Shown here: in pieces, positions 1 to 8,505 of the stretch | How the letters are laid out: the number at the start of each line of letters is the position of its first letter | Numbering within the stretch: position 1 is the stretch's first letter | Assembly (NCBI GenBank): GCA_964564685.1 | Contig: CAZMBC010000001.1 | Span: forward strand, 186,001-250,000 | DNA length: 64,000 nt | Reading direction: 5' to 3' | Origin: UBA11490 sp964564685 | GTDB taxonomy: Bacteria; Bacillota; Clostridia; Christensenellales; UBA1242 | Position numbers and translations under genes: made by a program | Notes under the pieces: model-generated | Told to the model about the DNA's origin: nothing | The model's input: only the letters and a program-made list of their open reading frames with translations | Databases searched by the model: none

Positions 1-483
1 GTTGTATTTTTTGCTGTTTTGTATGCTTTTTAAATATCCGTTATTCTTTTTAAAATCGCGAGTCAAATATGGAATACCATATTTTTGCGACATTTCTGTA
101 CCCACCATATTTAACTGACTAATACTTTTGTATGGGCTAACCGAAAGAGTAGTAGTAACGCAATCAAAGCCGTGTAATTTTGCATACTGAAAGGTTTTGT
201 TAAGTCTTAACCTAAAACATTCCACACATCTTGCGCCACCCTCGCGCTCTTGTTCCAAACCCTTAACGGCATTATAAAAACTTGTGCTATCATGCGGTTC
301 TATAACATATTTTACATCCATAATATTCATAAATTTTCGCACTTCTTCTGCGCGTTTTTCGTATTCTTCGGCAGTGTCTATGTTAGGATTGTAAAAATAT
401 ACAGTAACATCAAATTCTTTTTTAATATCCTCAATAACCCCACTACTACAAGGGGCACAACAAATGTGTAAAAGCAGTTTCAT
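1..483 (-). CDS. queH: Epoxyqueuosine reductase QueH (3' part cut by window edge)
   Basis: The reading frame starts at ATG 483-481 and runs off the left edge, giving 161 codons. The N-terminus reads MKLLLHICCAPCSS, which carries the adjacent-cysteine CCxxC motif of QueH (formerly DUF208). Further on, near residue 81, comes CVECFRLRL, the second conserved CxxC pair. QueH reduces epoxyqueuosine to queuosine in the wobble position of GUN-anticodon tRNAs, using a 4Fe-4S cluster plus an adjacent metal, and replaces the cobalamin-dependent QueG. The RBS GAGGATGCAC lies just before the ATG. The start is 9 bp downstream of the metal exporter stop at 493, so the two may be co-transcribed. About 40 C-terminal residues are probably missing. 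Confidence 0.9.
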   Translation of the reverse strand, partial: MKLLLHICCAPCSSGVIEDIKKEFDVTVYFYNPNIDTAEEYEKRAEEVRKFMNIMDVKYVIEPHDSTSFYNAVKGLEQEREGGARCVECFRLRLNKTFQYAKLHGFDCVTTTLSVSPYKSISQLNMVGTEMSQKYGIPYLTRDFKKNNGYLKSIQNSKKYN

Positions 484-492
484 GTGCATCCT

Positions 493-1470
493 CTAAACCA
501 GCAACGTTAACAACATTCCCACAGCTAGTGAGAACACAAAAATGCTGGATATAATATAAAACGTATGTTTTTTATTTGCGTTTTCTTTAATAAGCAAAGT
601 GTAAGCAATACCTGCGTTAACTGAAAGCCCGGTTATGCATGCACCCAAAGTTAATCCGCCCTCTATAAACAACTGTGTGATAATAACTGATGACGCGCAG
701 TTAGGAATTAATCCCACCAAGCCAGCAATTATTGGCTGAAGATATTTAACCGAGTGCATAAACTCTGCCAAGTTATTCTCGCCCACAAAGTGCAAGATAA
801 TTTCAAAAACAATATTAACAGCCAAAATGAACACAAAAATTCTTAAACAATGCACAAGCGGATGATATATAAATTTCCAAAAATTAAACTTTTGATTTTC
901 ACCTTCTATTGCGTGACCACAGCATCCTCTATCAACGGTGTCATCCAAAGTTGGGCTAATGCTAACCTCTGCCACTAAATAACGCTTTTTTACTTGCTGG
1001 TTTTGGGGCGCAATGTCGTCCATGCCAACAAAATTGCCCTTTTTAACTTGTGGTGTATAAATATTTTTAGGTTTGTAAAAATACTTTACAAAAAAGTTTG
1101 CACCATAGCCTATAACCAAAGCCATAGCAAACTTAATTGCAATAATTAAACACATGTCCTTAAAGTTTGTAGGATTGGAAAGCAGTAGCGGAATGGCCTC
1201 ATCCGATGTTGCCACGTAAACAGCCATAAGCGTGCCAACATTTATAGCCTTTTTGCAATACAAGTCGGTTGCCACAACCGAAAACCCACACTGCGGAACT
1301 ATACCTATTGCCGAACCCACAAGCGTGGAATATTTATTTTTTAAAAACTTGCTGTTTTTAAGAGATTTTGCACTTTTAATTTCTATAAGTTCAATAATTA
1401 AATATGTAATTATTAGTATTGGCAAAATTACTAGCGAATCCTTAACAGCATGCCATATTGAGTGCCACAT
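493..1470 (-). CDS. Putative heavy-metal (manganese) exporter, PF11449/ArsP_2-type permease
   Basis: 325 residues from the chosen ATG at 1470-1468, which has AGGAGGAAGTT directly upstream; an in-frame upstream codon at 1485 would place the RBS inside the gene and is less likely. Hydrophobic segments form two bundles (residues ~8-150 and ~210-325) joined by a cytoplasmic stretch with a Cys-Cys-Gly-His motif (GCCGHAIEGE, residue ~185) that could bind metal. Both halves contain a similar polar membrane motif: GIVPQCGFSVVATDL in the first and GLIPNCASSVIITQL in the second, so the protein looks like an internal duplication. This matches the family annotated as putative manganese transporter or 10-TM heavy-metal exporter. 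The ion transported is inferred, not shown. It is upstream of queH on the same strand. Confidence 0.75.
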   Translation of the reverse strand: MWHSIWHAVKDSLVILPILIITYLIIELIEIKSAKSLKNSKFLKNKYSTLVGSAIGIVPQCGFSVVATDLYCKKAINVGTLMAVYVATSDEAIPLLLSNPTNFKDMCLIIAIKFAMALVIGYGANFFVKYFYKPKNIYTPQVKKGNFVGMDDIAPQNQQVKKRYLVAEVSISPTLDDTVDRGCCGHAIEGENQKFNFWKFIYHPLVHCLRIFVFILAVNIVFEIILHFVGENNLAEFMHSVKYLQPIIAGLVGLIPNCASSVIITQLFIEGGLTLGACITGLSVNAGIAYTLLIKENANKKHTFYIISSIFVFSLAVGMLLTLLV

Positions 1471-1499
1471 AACTTCCTCCTGCAATTATTGTACACCAT

Positions 1500-1527
1500 A
1501 TTATACTACTTTTTACAAAATTGTAAA
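1500..1527 (-). promoter_or_regulatory. Promoter of the metal exporter
   Basis: On the minus strand a TTTACA (-35, 1527-1522) is followed after 16 bp by a perfect TATAAT (-10, 1505-1500), 30 bp before the exporter ATG. Confidence 0.55.
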
Positions 1528-1629
1528 GGAATAACCACTTTCTAGAATACAAATTAGTATAATATCCTTAATTTTACTAAAACTATTACTAACCACATAA
1601 AAAGGTTAATTTGAAAAAAGGAGGAAACA

Positions 1630-2067
1630 ATGGAAACAACAGGTAAAAAGGTTTTATTAATTTTAACTTACTACACTTTAATGTTGGCTATGTTGGGATT
1701 ATCGGTCTTTCTTTTTATTACCCTTCCAAGCGACAGACTTGCTACATGGATTAGAGTTGTTTACTACATTTTAATTGGGTTGTTGATAGCACTAGTAATA
1801 TTTGACATTATTTGTACAAACACAAAAATGAACAAGTATATTTCTGGTTTTATCCTATACGGACTAACAATAGCACATCTTGTAGTATCGTTCATACTTT
1901 ACACATTCTTTGCAAGAAATGGTATTGTACCTGCCGATGTAATGGATATTTTTATGCTTGTACTAATGGTAAGTTGGGCTATTAACATCTTAACTATCGT
2001 AATTTATTGCGTAGGTGAACATTTAGTAGTTATTTCCAATGCCCAAAACAAACGCAGAATTTCCTAA
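1630..2067 (+). CDS. Small four-helix membrane protein, unknown function
   Basis: 145 residues with a strong RBS (AAAAGGAGGAAACA) before the ATG. There are four clear hydrophobic segments at about residues 9-30, 40-60, 72-93 and 104-127, with short loops and a basic C-terminal tail (NAQNKRRIS), so it is an integral membrane protein with the tail probably cytoplasmic. No catalytic motif is visible and I do not recognise the family. It is a single-gene unit divergent from the metal exporter and closed by a strong terminator. Confidence 0.75.
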   Translation: METTGKKVLLILTYYTLMLAMLGLSVFLFITLPSDRLATWIRVVYYILIGLLIALVIFDIICTNTKMNKYISGFILYGLTIAHLVVSFILYTFFARNGIVPADVMDIFMLVLMVSWAINILTIVIYCVGEHLVVISNAQNKRRIS

Positions 2068-2083
2068 TTAAAACGGGTACTAT

Positions 2084-2120
2084 AAAACTCTTGTGACTGT
2101 TTTCACAAGAGTTTTTATTT
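2084..2120 (+). terminator. Rho-independent terminator after the four-helix membrane protein
   Basis: Stem AAAACTCTTGTGA / TCACAAGAGTTTT with a short loop, followed by a T-rich tract. It lies 17 bp after the stop. Confidence 0.85.
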
Positions 2121-2192
2121 GTAGTTTCAAAAGTTATTATATATTTTTATATGAAACAATTTTATATGTCTTTGTATATCTTATATGTAATA

Positions 2193-2222
2193 AAAAAACA
2201 CCAATCATGGTTGGTGTTTTTT
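2193..2222 (-). terminator. Terminator of the PAP2 gene
   Basis: AAACACCAA / TTGGTGTTT hairpin flanked by A7 on the left and T6 on the right, so it could act in both directions. It lies directly after the PAP2 stop. Confidence 0.8.
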
Positions 2223-2223
2223 G

Positions 2224-3042
2224 TTATTGTTCGCTTTTAAGTTGTTTTTTATATTTGCTCTGTTCCTGTTTTTTTAACATCCACTCGCCAAACTTGCAAT
2301 ACTTTGTTATTAAATATGTAGGCACCATAACAACAATCGAGGCCACAAGGTCCAAAATATAATGCTGGCGCAAAAATAATGTTGCCATAAATATTAACAC
2401 GCAGAACATCCACGCCAAAATTCGCATCCAAAGCGGTGTGCTCTTCTTTTCGCCCGAAGCAGCAATAACAAGCGCAAGCGCCATTAAACAATGTTGGCTA
2501 GGCAAACAATTAATTGGTTTACAAGTGGACCATGTCCACACCATAAATTTATCAGATATAGTAGCAGGCACAAAGTCTGGTTTAATCATTTCTGTTTGCC
2601 AAAAAAAATACACAATGCCACTAATTGCAAACGAAATAACAGCTGTTAGCCACAAGTTCCACATGTGCTTTTTATTCTTTGCCGTAACCCAAAAGAAAGC
2701 AAAAATAGCAAGCGGAAAGGTTAAGAAATACATCCAAATAAACTCACTTACAATTGGAATTTGCTTGTCTAGCCAAATTTCGGGCTGAAATCCACTTTTG
2801 CCCAAAAACATGTTGCCGGTCCAACTTAATTCCTGAACTGCAAGAAATATTAAAAATGGCACAATGCCACCTTTTATAGAGTCCCAAAATTTTTTAAATT
2901 TACCCTTTGATACAGCATTTTTATCCTCTTTATTAATAATCAAAGAATTGTCAGGATTGATTTCTTGTATAATGTTAAGTTTTTTATCATCTAATCTACT
3001 CTGCTCCTCGGCAGTTAGCGTCTTTTCTTGTTGTTCTTCCAT
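2224..3042 (-). CDS. PAP2-family membrane phosphatase
   Basis: 272 residues. A charged N-terminal ~50 residues precedes five or six membrane helices. The PAP2 signature is seen as PSQHCLMA (the PSxH motif) and LRQHYILD (R-x-H-x3-D), spaced as in phosphatidic-acid-phosphatase-type enzymes of the PAP2_3/Aur1-like branch, where the last motif reads xQHYxxD. The family removes phosphate from lipid phosphates or transfers head groups at the membrane surface; the substrate here is unknown. The start has GGGAACAG upstream. It lies 12 bp downstream of yqeY on the same strand, so probably belongs to that operon. The second motif lacks the usual Ser-Arg spacing of classical PAP2 proteins, consistent with the divergent branch. 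Confidence 0.8.
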   Translation of the reverse strand: MEEQQEKTLTAEEQSRLDDKKLNIIQEINPDNSLIINKEDKNAVSKGKFKKFWDSIKGGIVPFLIFLAVQELSWTGNMFLGKSGFQPEIWLDKQIPIVSEFIWMYFLTFPLAIFAFFWVTAKNKKHMWNLWLTAVISFAISGIVYFFWQTEMIKPDFVPATISDKFMVWTWSTCKPINCLPSQHCLMALALVIAASGEKKSTPLWMRILAWMFCVLIFMATLFLRQHYILDLVASIVVMVPTYLITKYCKFGEWMLKKQEQSKYKKQLKSEQ

Positions 3043-3054
3043 TCTGTTCCCTTT

Positions 3055-3477
3055 TTACAAATTTCTAACAACTTCTCCAACAAGTTTCATATCACACTTG
3101 CCGTTGTAGTTTGTTTTAAAATGGCGCATAACACTTGGTAAAGATTTATCCTCTAATGTATCAATAATGCTTTTAATTTCATCTTTAGTTAAAAGTTGTG
3201 GCAAATATTTTTCAAGCACCTTTTTTTGTATTTCAATTTTCTCACTTTCCTGAGCGTTTCCTACTCTTTTATAGTTTTCACACTCTTCTTCTAGTTCTTT
3301 AATTGTTTTTTGAATAATGCGCACAAAATCCGCATCTTGCATTTCCTTGCCCTCGGCACGCGCATTTATGCTTGCCTGCATATATTTGTTCATAACAACG
3401 CTATATATGCTTCTTAAATTTGCATCCTTATTTTTCATTGCCTCAATGTTGGCTTTTTTGATTTCATCAATTAACAT
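3055..3477 (-). CDS. yqeY: GatB/YqeY domain protein
   Basis: 140 residues, full length for YqeY. It shows the all-helical YqeY pattern: an N-terminal IDEIKKANIEAMKNKD, a central basic helix, and the C-terminal helical part related to the GatB tail domain. YqeY resembles the tRNA-binding tail of the aspartyl/glutamyl-tRNA amidotransferase B subunit; its precise role is not established. The start ATG at 3477 has a weak AGGATATT upstream, while a better AAGGAG lies 15 bp away. It follows the PanE-like gene by 20 bp and precedes the PAP2 gene by 12 bp. Confidence 0.9.
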   Translation of the reverse strand: MLIDEIKKANIEAMKNKDANLRSIYSVVMNKYMQASINARAEGKEMQDADFVRIIQKTIKELEEECENYKRVGNAQESEKIEIQKKVLEKYLPQLLTKDEIKSIIDTLEDKSLPSVMRHFKTNYNGKCDMKLVGEVVRNL

Positions 3478-3497
3478 AATATCCTATTTAAATCTCC

Positions 3498-4520
3498 TTA
3501 TAAATTTGTTAGTTTTTTGTCACAAAGGTTTTGTAATATAATGCTACGCTCGCCACGCTCTATTTCATAAAGCATTTCCGCCACCGCCTTGTTATAAGGC
3601 AGGTTAATGTTGTGCTCTTCGGCCAGTTTATTAAAGTAATTACACAAATAATCCAATTCCGAACGCTTGCCATTTTCCAACTGGCGCAAGGTTACGCTAA
3701 CGCAATTTCCATTTTGGTGAATTAGCATTCTAAACATCTTGCTTCTATACAATATCCCGCTAACCGAGTTTTCAACAAACTTGTAATAATCCAAAATGTT
3801 GTTATATGGCGGAATTGTAACATTAAGCTGTTCAAACAAAAATAATTGCTCTTTAATTAACTGAATAAAGATTTTTTTGCCAGCCTTTTCGCTTAAATAA
3901 ATACCAAGGTTGTAACCCGTTAGTGCACCCAAACACGACTGATTACAGTGCAAAATAAAACGGCTTAACATAAAATTATACATATTGTGTTCAATAACTG
4001 TAGGCGCTATGCTTTCAAAAATTTTCTTAAGCATTGGCAAATATTTTAGTGTTTCCTGAGTAAGCGCGCCAATGTGTATCGAGCCCGAACTTGTAACAAC
4101 AATCTCGGTGCTGCTTTGCCTTTTACTGGACCAATCTATCACAATTGGAACATAGCGCTTAATATCCACTAGGTTAGCAATCTCGCTTAAGTGCATAACA
4201 TTTTGTAGGGTTAAAAGCACGCCATTTGGCTTTAAAAACTTTTTTGCAACTTTTATTGCATGCTCCAAATCATATGCTTTTGTGCAGATGATAATAATGT
4301 CTTTGTTTGAAGTAAAAGTGTCATTTTTAACAAAAGGAACCAAGTAACTTTTATTCCCCAGCGCGCCTTGCACTTCAAAATTAATCATATTATCCAATAT
4401 AAGACTTCCGCCCTTGGGTTTTGTTATTTCAACATCATAACCTTTAGCACACAAAAATGTGGCAAAAGTTCCACCTCTTGAACCCGCACCAATTATACCT
4501 ATTTTTACTTTTCTATACAT
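3498..4520 (-). CDS. Ketopantoate reductase-family (PanE/ApbA) protein
   Basis: 340 residues. A Rossmann NAD(P)-binding site is at the N-terminus (GIIGAGSRGGTFATFL, residues ~8-23), followed by the ApbA/PanE pattern IIICTKAYDLEHAI and LLTLQNVM. The C-terminal helical domain carries an N-rich segment with LSRFILHCNQSCLGALTGYN, where the family has its catalytic Lys/Asn region. PanE reduces 2-dehydropantoate to pantoate in CoA synthesis, but many paralogues act on other 2-oxo acids. It is slightly longer than typical PanE (~300 residues), and no panB/panC lies nearby, so the substrate is uncertain. The RBS is AAGAGGCATA. Confidence 0.7.
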   Translation of the reverse strand: MYRKVKIGIIGAGSRGGTFATFLCAKGYDVEITKPKGGSLILDNMINFEVQGALGNKSYLVPFVKNDTFTSNKDIIIICTKAYDLEHAIKVAKKFLKPNGVLLTLQNVMHLSEIANLVDIKRYVPIVIDWSSKRQSSTEIVVTSSGSIHIGALTQETLKYLPMLKKIFESIAPTVIEHNMYNFMLSRFILHCNQSCLGALTGYNLGIYLSEKAGKKIFIQLIKEQLFLFEQLNVTIPPYNNILDYYKFVENSVSGILYRSKMFRMLIHQNGNCVSVTLRQLENGKRSELDYLCNYFNKLAEEHNINLPYNKAVAEMLYEIERGERSIILQNLCDKKLTNL

Positions 4521-4597
4521 TATGCCTCTTATAACTGATTTTACTTTGTAAGTATATATTAATTATTACAAAAAATCAATTAGAATTACAAAAAACA

Positions 4598-4622
4598 AAA
4601 GAGAAGTGCAATCTTCTCCTTA
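4598..4622 (-). terminator. Terminator of pepF
   Basis: GAGAAG / CTTCTC six-pair stem with a 6-nt loop (4601-4618). On the minus strand it is followed by a TTTTGTTTTTTG tract. The stem is short, so moderate support. Confidence 0.55.
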
Positions 4623-4641
4623 ATTTTAATGCTGTATATAT

Positions 4642-6414
4642 TTAAATTAATTTTTTAAGCTCCTTAAGCGCCCATTTCATTTCGCCAAATGCTATGTCGT
4701 ATGGCTCATTTGTAGTTAAGTCAACACCTGCTTTCTTTAAAATATTTGTTGGGTAGTCCTTGCCCCCGCTTGCCAAAAACTCCTTGTACTTTTTAAGCGC
4801 ATCAGGTTTGTTAGAAAGTATGTTGCTTGCCAAAACAATTGCACTTGTTATGCCCGTGGCATATTTATACACATAATATGCGCTATAAAAATGCGGAATT
4901 CTTAACCATTCGTAACAAATTTCCTTGCAGTGCTTTACTGCTGTTCCATGATACTTTTTATTAAGGTTGCCATAGTACTCCACCAATGTGTCTTTATTAA
5001 TGGAAATATCATTTTCAATTTGTTTATGTGCAAAATTCTCAAACTCACTAAACATAGTTTGTCTAAATAGCGTGCTTTTAAACATAGAAAGATATTTATC
5101 CAAATAATATATTTTTTCTTGTTTGGTTTTTGCATTAGCATAAAAATATTTTAGCAATAGCACTTCGTTTGTAGTTGATGCAATCTCCGCCAAAAATATT
5201 GGATAGTGGCTTTGAGAATACGGCAAACTTGTTGACGAATAATACGAGTGCATTGCATGACCCAACTCATGAGCCATTGTAAACACGCTATCCAAATTAT
5301 TAACTGTGTTTAGCATAACATAAGGATGAGTGTTATATACGTTCAAACAATAAGCACCTGTGGCTTTATTTTTGTTAGGATATACATCCATCCAGCCTTG
5401 GGTGTAACTTTTTTTAAGCAACTCCACATAATCGTCACCTAGTGGCGCAAGAGCTTTTAACAAAATTTCCTTTCCTTGTTCAAAGGTATATTTTACATCC
5501 AAATTTGCAAGCGAAACATAAGTATCGCAATATTCCATTGTGTCCAACTTTAATAATTTCTTTTTTAATCTGTAATACTCATGCAAATATTTTAAGTTTG
5601 CATCTACATTTTTAATAAGGTTATAATAAAGTTTTTCGGGAATATTGTTTCCATTTAGTGACATGTTAAGAGTACTATCAAACTTGTAAACATCGCTAAA
5701 AAATACATCACTCTTAACAGATGCAATATAGTTTGTTGCAATTGTGTTTGCAAGGTTCATATATCCATGGTGCAAGTTTTCAAATGCTTGTTTTCTAATG
5801 TTTTTATCCTTGCTTTCCAAAAGCAATCTGTAGTTACTATTTGTAAGTGCAATCTTTTTGTTTTTGGCAATAACATCATCAAATTTTACATCAATTGCAT
5901 CAATATTGTCAAAAACATCACTAAAATCACCCGCAAACTTGCCTGCCTTGGACATTATAATTTCTTCGTTTTCGTTTAAAATATGATTTTTGTTTCTTAT
6001 TAAATCTTCAAGTTCCAACTTATGTGTTGCAAACTTTTTATCGTTAACAAGGTCGTTCAAATACTCATTAGGCAAATTAGCTAGTTCAGGTTCTACAAAA
6101 GAAAGCAAAACGCTTGCCTTATTTTCCACATTAGAAACATCACTTAAATATTTTGTATATTTGCCCACTTCTAAGTCTTCAGAATGCTTTAAGTAGGCAT
6201 AACCGCTCAAAGCCTCCATCTTTATAGAAAGCGTTTCGGCTTCATTAAAATATTTCAGTAAATCTTTTTTGTTTTCTAACTTCCCCTTAAAAGCTGCAAG
6301 TTTTTGAATATCTTTTTCAATGCCGTTTAAGCATTTAACAAATTCCTCATCGGATTTGAATATTTGTTTTAAGTCCCATTTAAACTCATCGCTTATATTT
6401 TTTCGATTTTTCAT
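4642..6414 (-). CDS. pepF: Oligoendopeptidase F (M3B metallopeptidase)
   Basis: 590 residues, the normal length for PepF. The catalytic zinc motif HELGHAMH is at residue ~382 (H382, E383, H386), followed by the third ligand region EIASTTNE ~25 residues later. The long helical N-terminal region and the C-terminal HFYSAYYVYKYATG segment match the family. The enzyme hydrolyses short peptides in the cytoplasm and helps peptide recycling. It has a clear RBS (AAGGAG, 7 bp before the ATG) and is 13 bp downstream of the zinc-ribbon membrane gene, so likely co-transcribed with it and the upstream acyltransferase. Confidence 0.95.
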   Translation of the reverse strand: MKNRKNISDEFKWDLKQIFKSDEEFVKCLNGIEKDIQKLAAFKGKLENKKDLLKYFNEAETLSIKMEALSGYAYLKHSEDLEVGKYTKYLSDVSNVENKASVLLSFVEPELANLPNEYLNDLVNDKKFATHKLELEDLIRNKNHILNENEEIIMSKAGKFAGDFSDVFDNIDAIDVKFDDVIAKNKKIALTNSNYRLLLESKDKNIRKQAFENLHHGYMNLANTIATNYIASVKSDVFFSDVYKFDSTLNMSLNGNNIPEKLYYNLIKNVDANLKYLHEYYRLKKKLLKLDTMEYCDTYVSLANLDVKYTFEQGKEILLKALAPLGDDYVELLKKSYTQGWMDVYPNKNKATGAYCLNVYNTHPYVMLNTVNNLDSVFTMAHELGHAMHSYYSSTSLPYSQSHYPIFLAEIASTTNEVLLLKYFYANAKTKQEKIYYLDKYLSMFKSTLFRQTMFSEFENFAHKQIENDISINKDTLVEYYGNLNKKYHGTAVKHCKEICYEWLRIPHFYSAYYVYKYATGITSAIVLASNILSNKPDALKKYKEFLASGGKDYPTNILKKAGVDLTTNEPYDIAFGEMKWALKELKKLI

Positions 6415-6427
6415 AAAATTCTCCTTA

Positions 6428-7099
6428 TTACAAATGCAGTTTTTTAGACAACTCGTTTTTTATTGTTTTAAACCCAAAGAACAGCGTACCCAGTATAGCC
6501 AATGAAGTTACAAGCAAATTAATTTCGTTAAGCACCTTAAAAGTATCAAACTTGCAAGCAAGTAACACAATCGAAAGTGTTAACAACAAAAAGTATATAA
6601 CCAAAAAACCCATTAAAAAATTTTTTCTACGTTTGTTGCAAAGGGTTATCATTACCAGAATAACGCTTGTAGTTATTGCTATGGATGGAACTACATAGTT
6701 TAAAAGCCAATCGCCCCCACTTGAAATAAAATAAGAGGAAATAGTTATTGCCAAAACGCCAACAAACTGAAAAAACACTTTTTCAAACGCACTTCGATTA
6801 CTCATTATAGTATGCCTAATTAATATCCATAAATACACTAAACCTGTAAGTACTACTAATGACCATGCAACTCCAGAATAGGTTATAAAATTTATAAATC
6901 CGCAAATACACACCGCCACTAGCGAAATAAATAGTAAAATTTTGTTTACTAAATAATGCTTTTTTAGTTGGGAGCGTTTATCAGTATTGCAAAGATATAA
7001 GGGTTTTTCTGTGCTTTTACCCTGCATTTGATTAAAGCATAAAGGACAATAGTTTTTATCGGTTTTTACATCCACATTACATATTTTACAATGTTTCAT
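6428..7099 (-). CDS. DUF6320-like zinc-ribbon membrane protein
   Basis: 223 residues from ATG 7099-7097, chosen because GGGAGGCGG sits just upstream; a longer frame back to 7132 is unlikely. The N-terminus is a zinc ribbon (CKICNVDV ... YCPLCF, two CxxC pairs in the first ~25 residues), followed by an arginine/lysine-rich linker and about six membrane helices arranged as three hairpins (residues ~60-215). The same domain order is known beside condensation-type acyltransferases in Clostridia (DUF6320). The first bases overlap the 3' end of the acyltransferase by 14 bp, so the two are translationally coupled and probably act together at the membrane. The exact function is unknown. Confidence 0.7.
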   Translation of the reverse strand: MKHCKICNVDVKTDKNYCPLCFNQMQGKSTEKPLYLCNTDKRSQLKKHYLVNKILLFISLVAVCICGFINFITYSGVAWSLVVLTGLVYLWILIRHTIMSNRSAFEKVFFQFVGVLAITISSYFISSGGDWLLNYVVPSIAITTSVILVMITLCNKRRKNFLMGFLVIYFLLLTLSIVLLACKFDTFKVLNEINLLVTSLAILGTLFFGFKTIKNELSKKLHL

Positions 7100-8372
7100 T
7101 TTCCGCCTCCCAATAATTACTATTAATTTCAACCTTAATTTCGTTGTGGCTTAACCATTTAAAAAATTCTTTTTCTATTAGAGTTTCAGCAAAATTTCTG
7201 GTGAATGTTAGGTTGATAAAGTTGTTGTAACTAACAACAGCAAGGTTTGCTTTTCCGCTATAACTTGCGTTTAGGGCAAAAATAATATCCTTTACAAATG
7301 GTTGCATACTTTCAGGCAATTGTACAACACCCAAATTACTTAACTGACAAGTATGTAAGTTATCGCCCACATGCTTATATGCAATACGCATAGCTATATC
7401 TTTTATAAAAAGAGGCATTACCTTTAAAATCCAATTCTTTTCAGTTTTAACATTATAATGCATTGTAGATTGTAAATTTTCCTTGGTTAGTTCCTCACGC
7501 ATTTGTTGTTTGCAGGTTTGCACACATTCTTCTAGTGTAATTGGTTTAGCAAAATCGTGCCCCAACCTTACAAACATGGCAAAATTTCGCATGGTGTTGC
7601 TAGGAAACCACTTGCGTAAATCAACAGGCACTAAAATAGTTACTAGTTTGTTTTTAACTTTTTTATTCCTAATGAGCGTGTTGTAAATAACTTGCATATA
7701 AAGTGCCGACAAAAATGTTGTTATTGTTGCATCATATTTTTTAGCAAGTTTTTTTAGCTCTTCAACTTTTACTTTGCCGGTTATTATTCCCACGCCGTCA
7801 TATTTAAAGGGCGTCCCATCCACAACAAAAGCGTTTTTGTATTTTTTTCCGGGTGCTGTTTTGCGATTGTAAGTTGTTAAAAAGTCATCTGTTGACTCTT
7901 CAAAACTAGAGGGTGCAAAGGCCGTTTTTACAAGGTCATCACTAGAAACATCTTTGCCACAAAGCAGCAAATACTCATAAAGCAATGATTTAAATACATC
8001 CATACCCGCTTTTCCATCGCTTAACGAGTGAAAAATTACCATTGTTATCTTGTTATCGTTATAATACACCCTAAACAAATAGCCATTGTTTTCTGTGCCA
8101 TCTATGTAACTCATAAAATAAGGAACTTCTTCCTGAACATAAAAGGGCTTATTATTTTCCTCCAAATAATACCAAAAAAGCCCTTTTTTAAGCTTTACAT
8201 TAAAAGTTGGAAAACGTTTTAACACATTATTAACCGCTTTGTTTAATATATTTTTATCCACTTTTTCATCCATAAGTGCAATCAGCGAAAAATTACCCGG
8301 CCTTCGGTAGTTACTACAAGGCGGATAAATTTTGGCGGCGTTATCTAGCGAATACCAGTTTTTCTTTTTCAT
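7086..8372 (-). CDS. Condensation/alcohol acyltransferase-fold protein
   Basis: 428 residues. The catalytic HxxxDG motif of the BAHD/condensation/WS-DGAT chloramphenicol-acetyltransferase-like fold is seen at residues 115-120 (HSLSDG). Further landmarks are the N-terminal FSLIALMDEKVD segment and the mid-protein VPVDLRKWFPSNTMRNF, which resembles the LRP.DLR..... .NF motif of alcohol acetyltransferases. The predicted activity is transfer of an acyl group to an alcohol, amine or lipid acceptor; the substrate is unknown. It overlaps the following zinc-ribbon membrane gene by 14 bp, which suggests a membrane-associated reaction. No carrier-protein or adenylation domain is present nearby, so it is not part of a visible peptide synthetase. 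Confidence 0.75.
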   Translation of the reverse strand: MKKKNWYSLDNAAKIYPPCSNYRRPGNFSLIALMDEKVDKNILNKAVNNVLKRFPTFNVKLKKGLFWYYLEENNKPFYVQEEVPYFMSYIDGTENNGYLFRVYYNDNKITMVIFHSLSDGKAGMDVFKSLLYEYLLLCGKDVSSDDLVKTAFAPSSFEESTDDFLTTYNRKTAPGKKYKNAFVVDGTPFKYDGVGIITGKVKVEELKKLAKKYDATITTFLSALYMQVIYNTLIRNKKVKNKLVTILVPVDLRKWFPSNTMRNFAMFVRLGHDFAKPITLEECVQTCKQQMREELTKENLQSTMHYNVKTEKNWILKVMPLFIKDIAMRIAYKHVGDNLHTCQLSNLGVVQLPESMQPFVKDIIFALNASYSGKANLAVVSYNNFINLTFTRNFAETLIEKEFFKWLSHNEIKVEINSNYWEAENETL

Positions 8373-8457
8373 TTTGCCATCCTGTTTATTGATCGTATAT
8401 TATATTGTAACATTCATTTATGGATGATAAAAGCAAAAAAGGTTGAAAAAATAAAAA

Positions 8458-8490
8458 AACGGCAAATTATATTCAAATTTACCGCTTTTA
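8458..8490 (-). terminator. Terminator of mscS
   Basis: GCGGTAAATTTG / CAAATTTGCCG-like imperfect hairpin (8460-8484 on the plus strand), followed on the minus strand by T7. It lies 16 bp after the mscS stop. Confidence 0.6.
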
Positions 8491-8505
8491 TTATAACAAT
8501 TATTT

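Noticed and set aside
493..1485. yybP-ykoY manganese riboswitch upstream of the metal exporter
   Set aside because: The leader between promoter and start is only ~30 bp, too short for this element, and no matching motif is seen.
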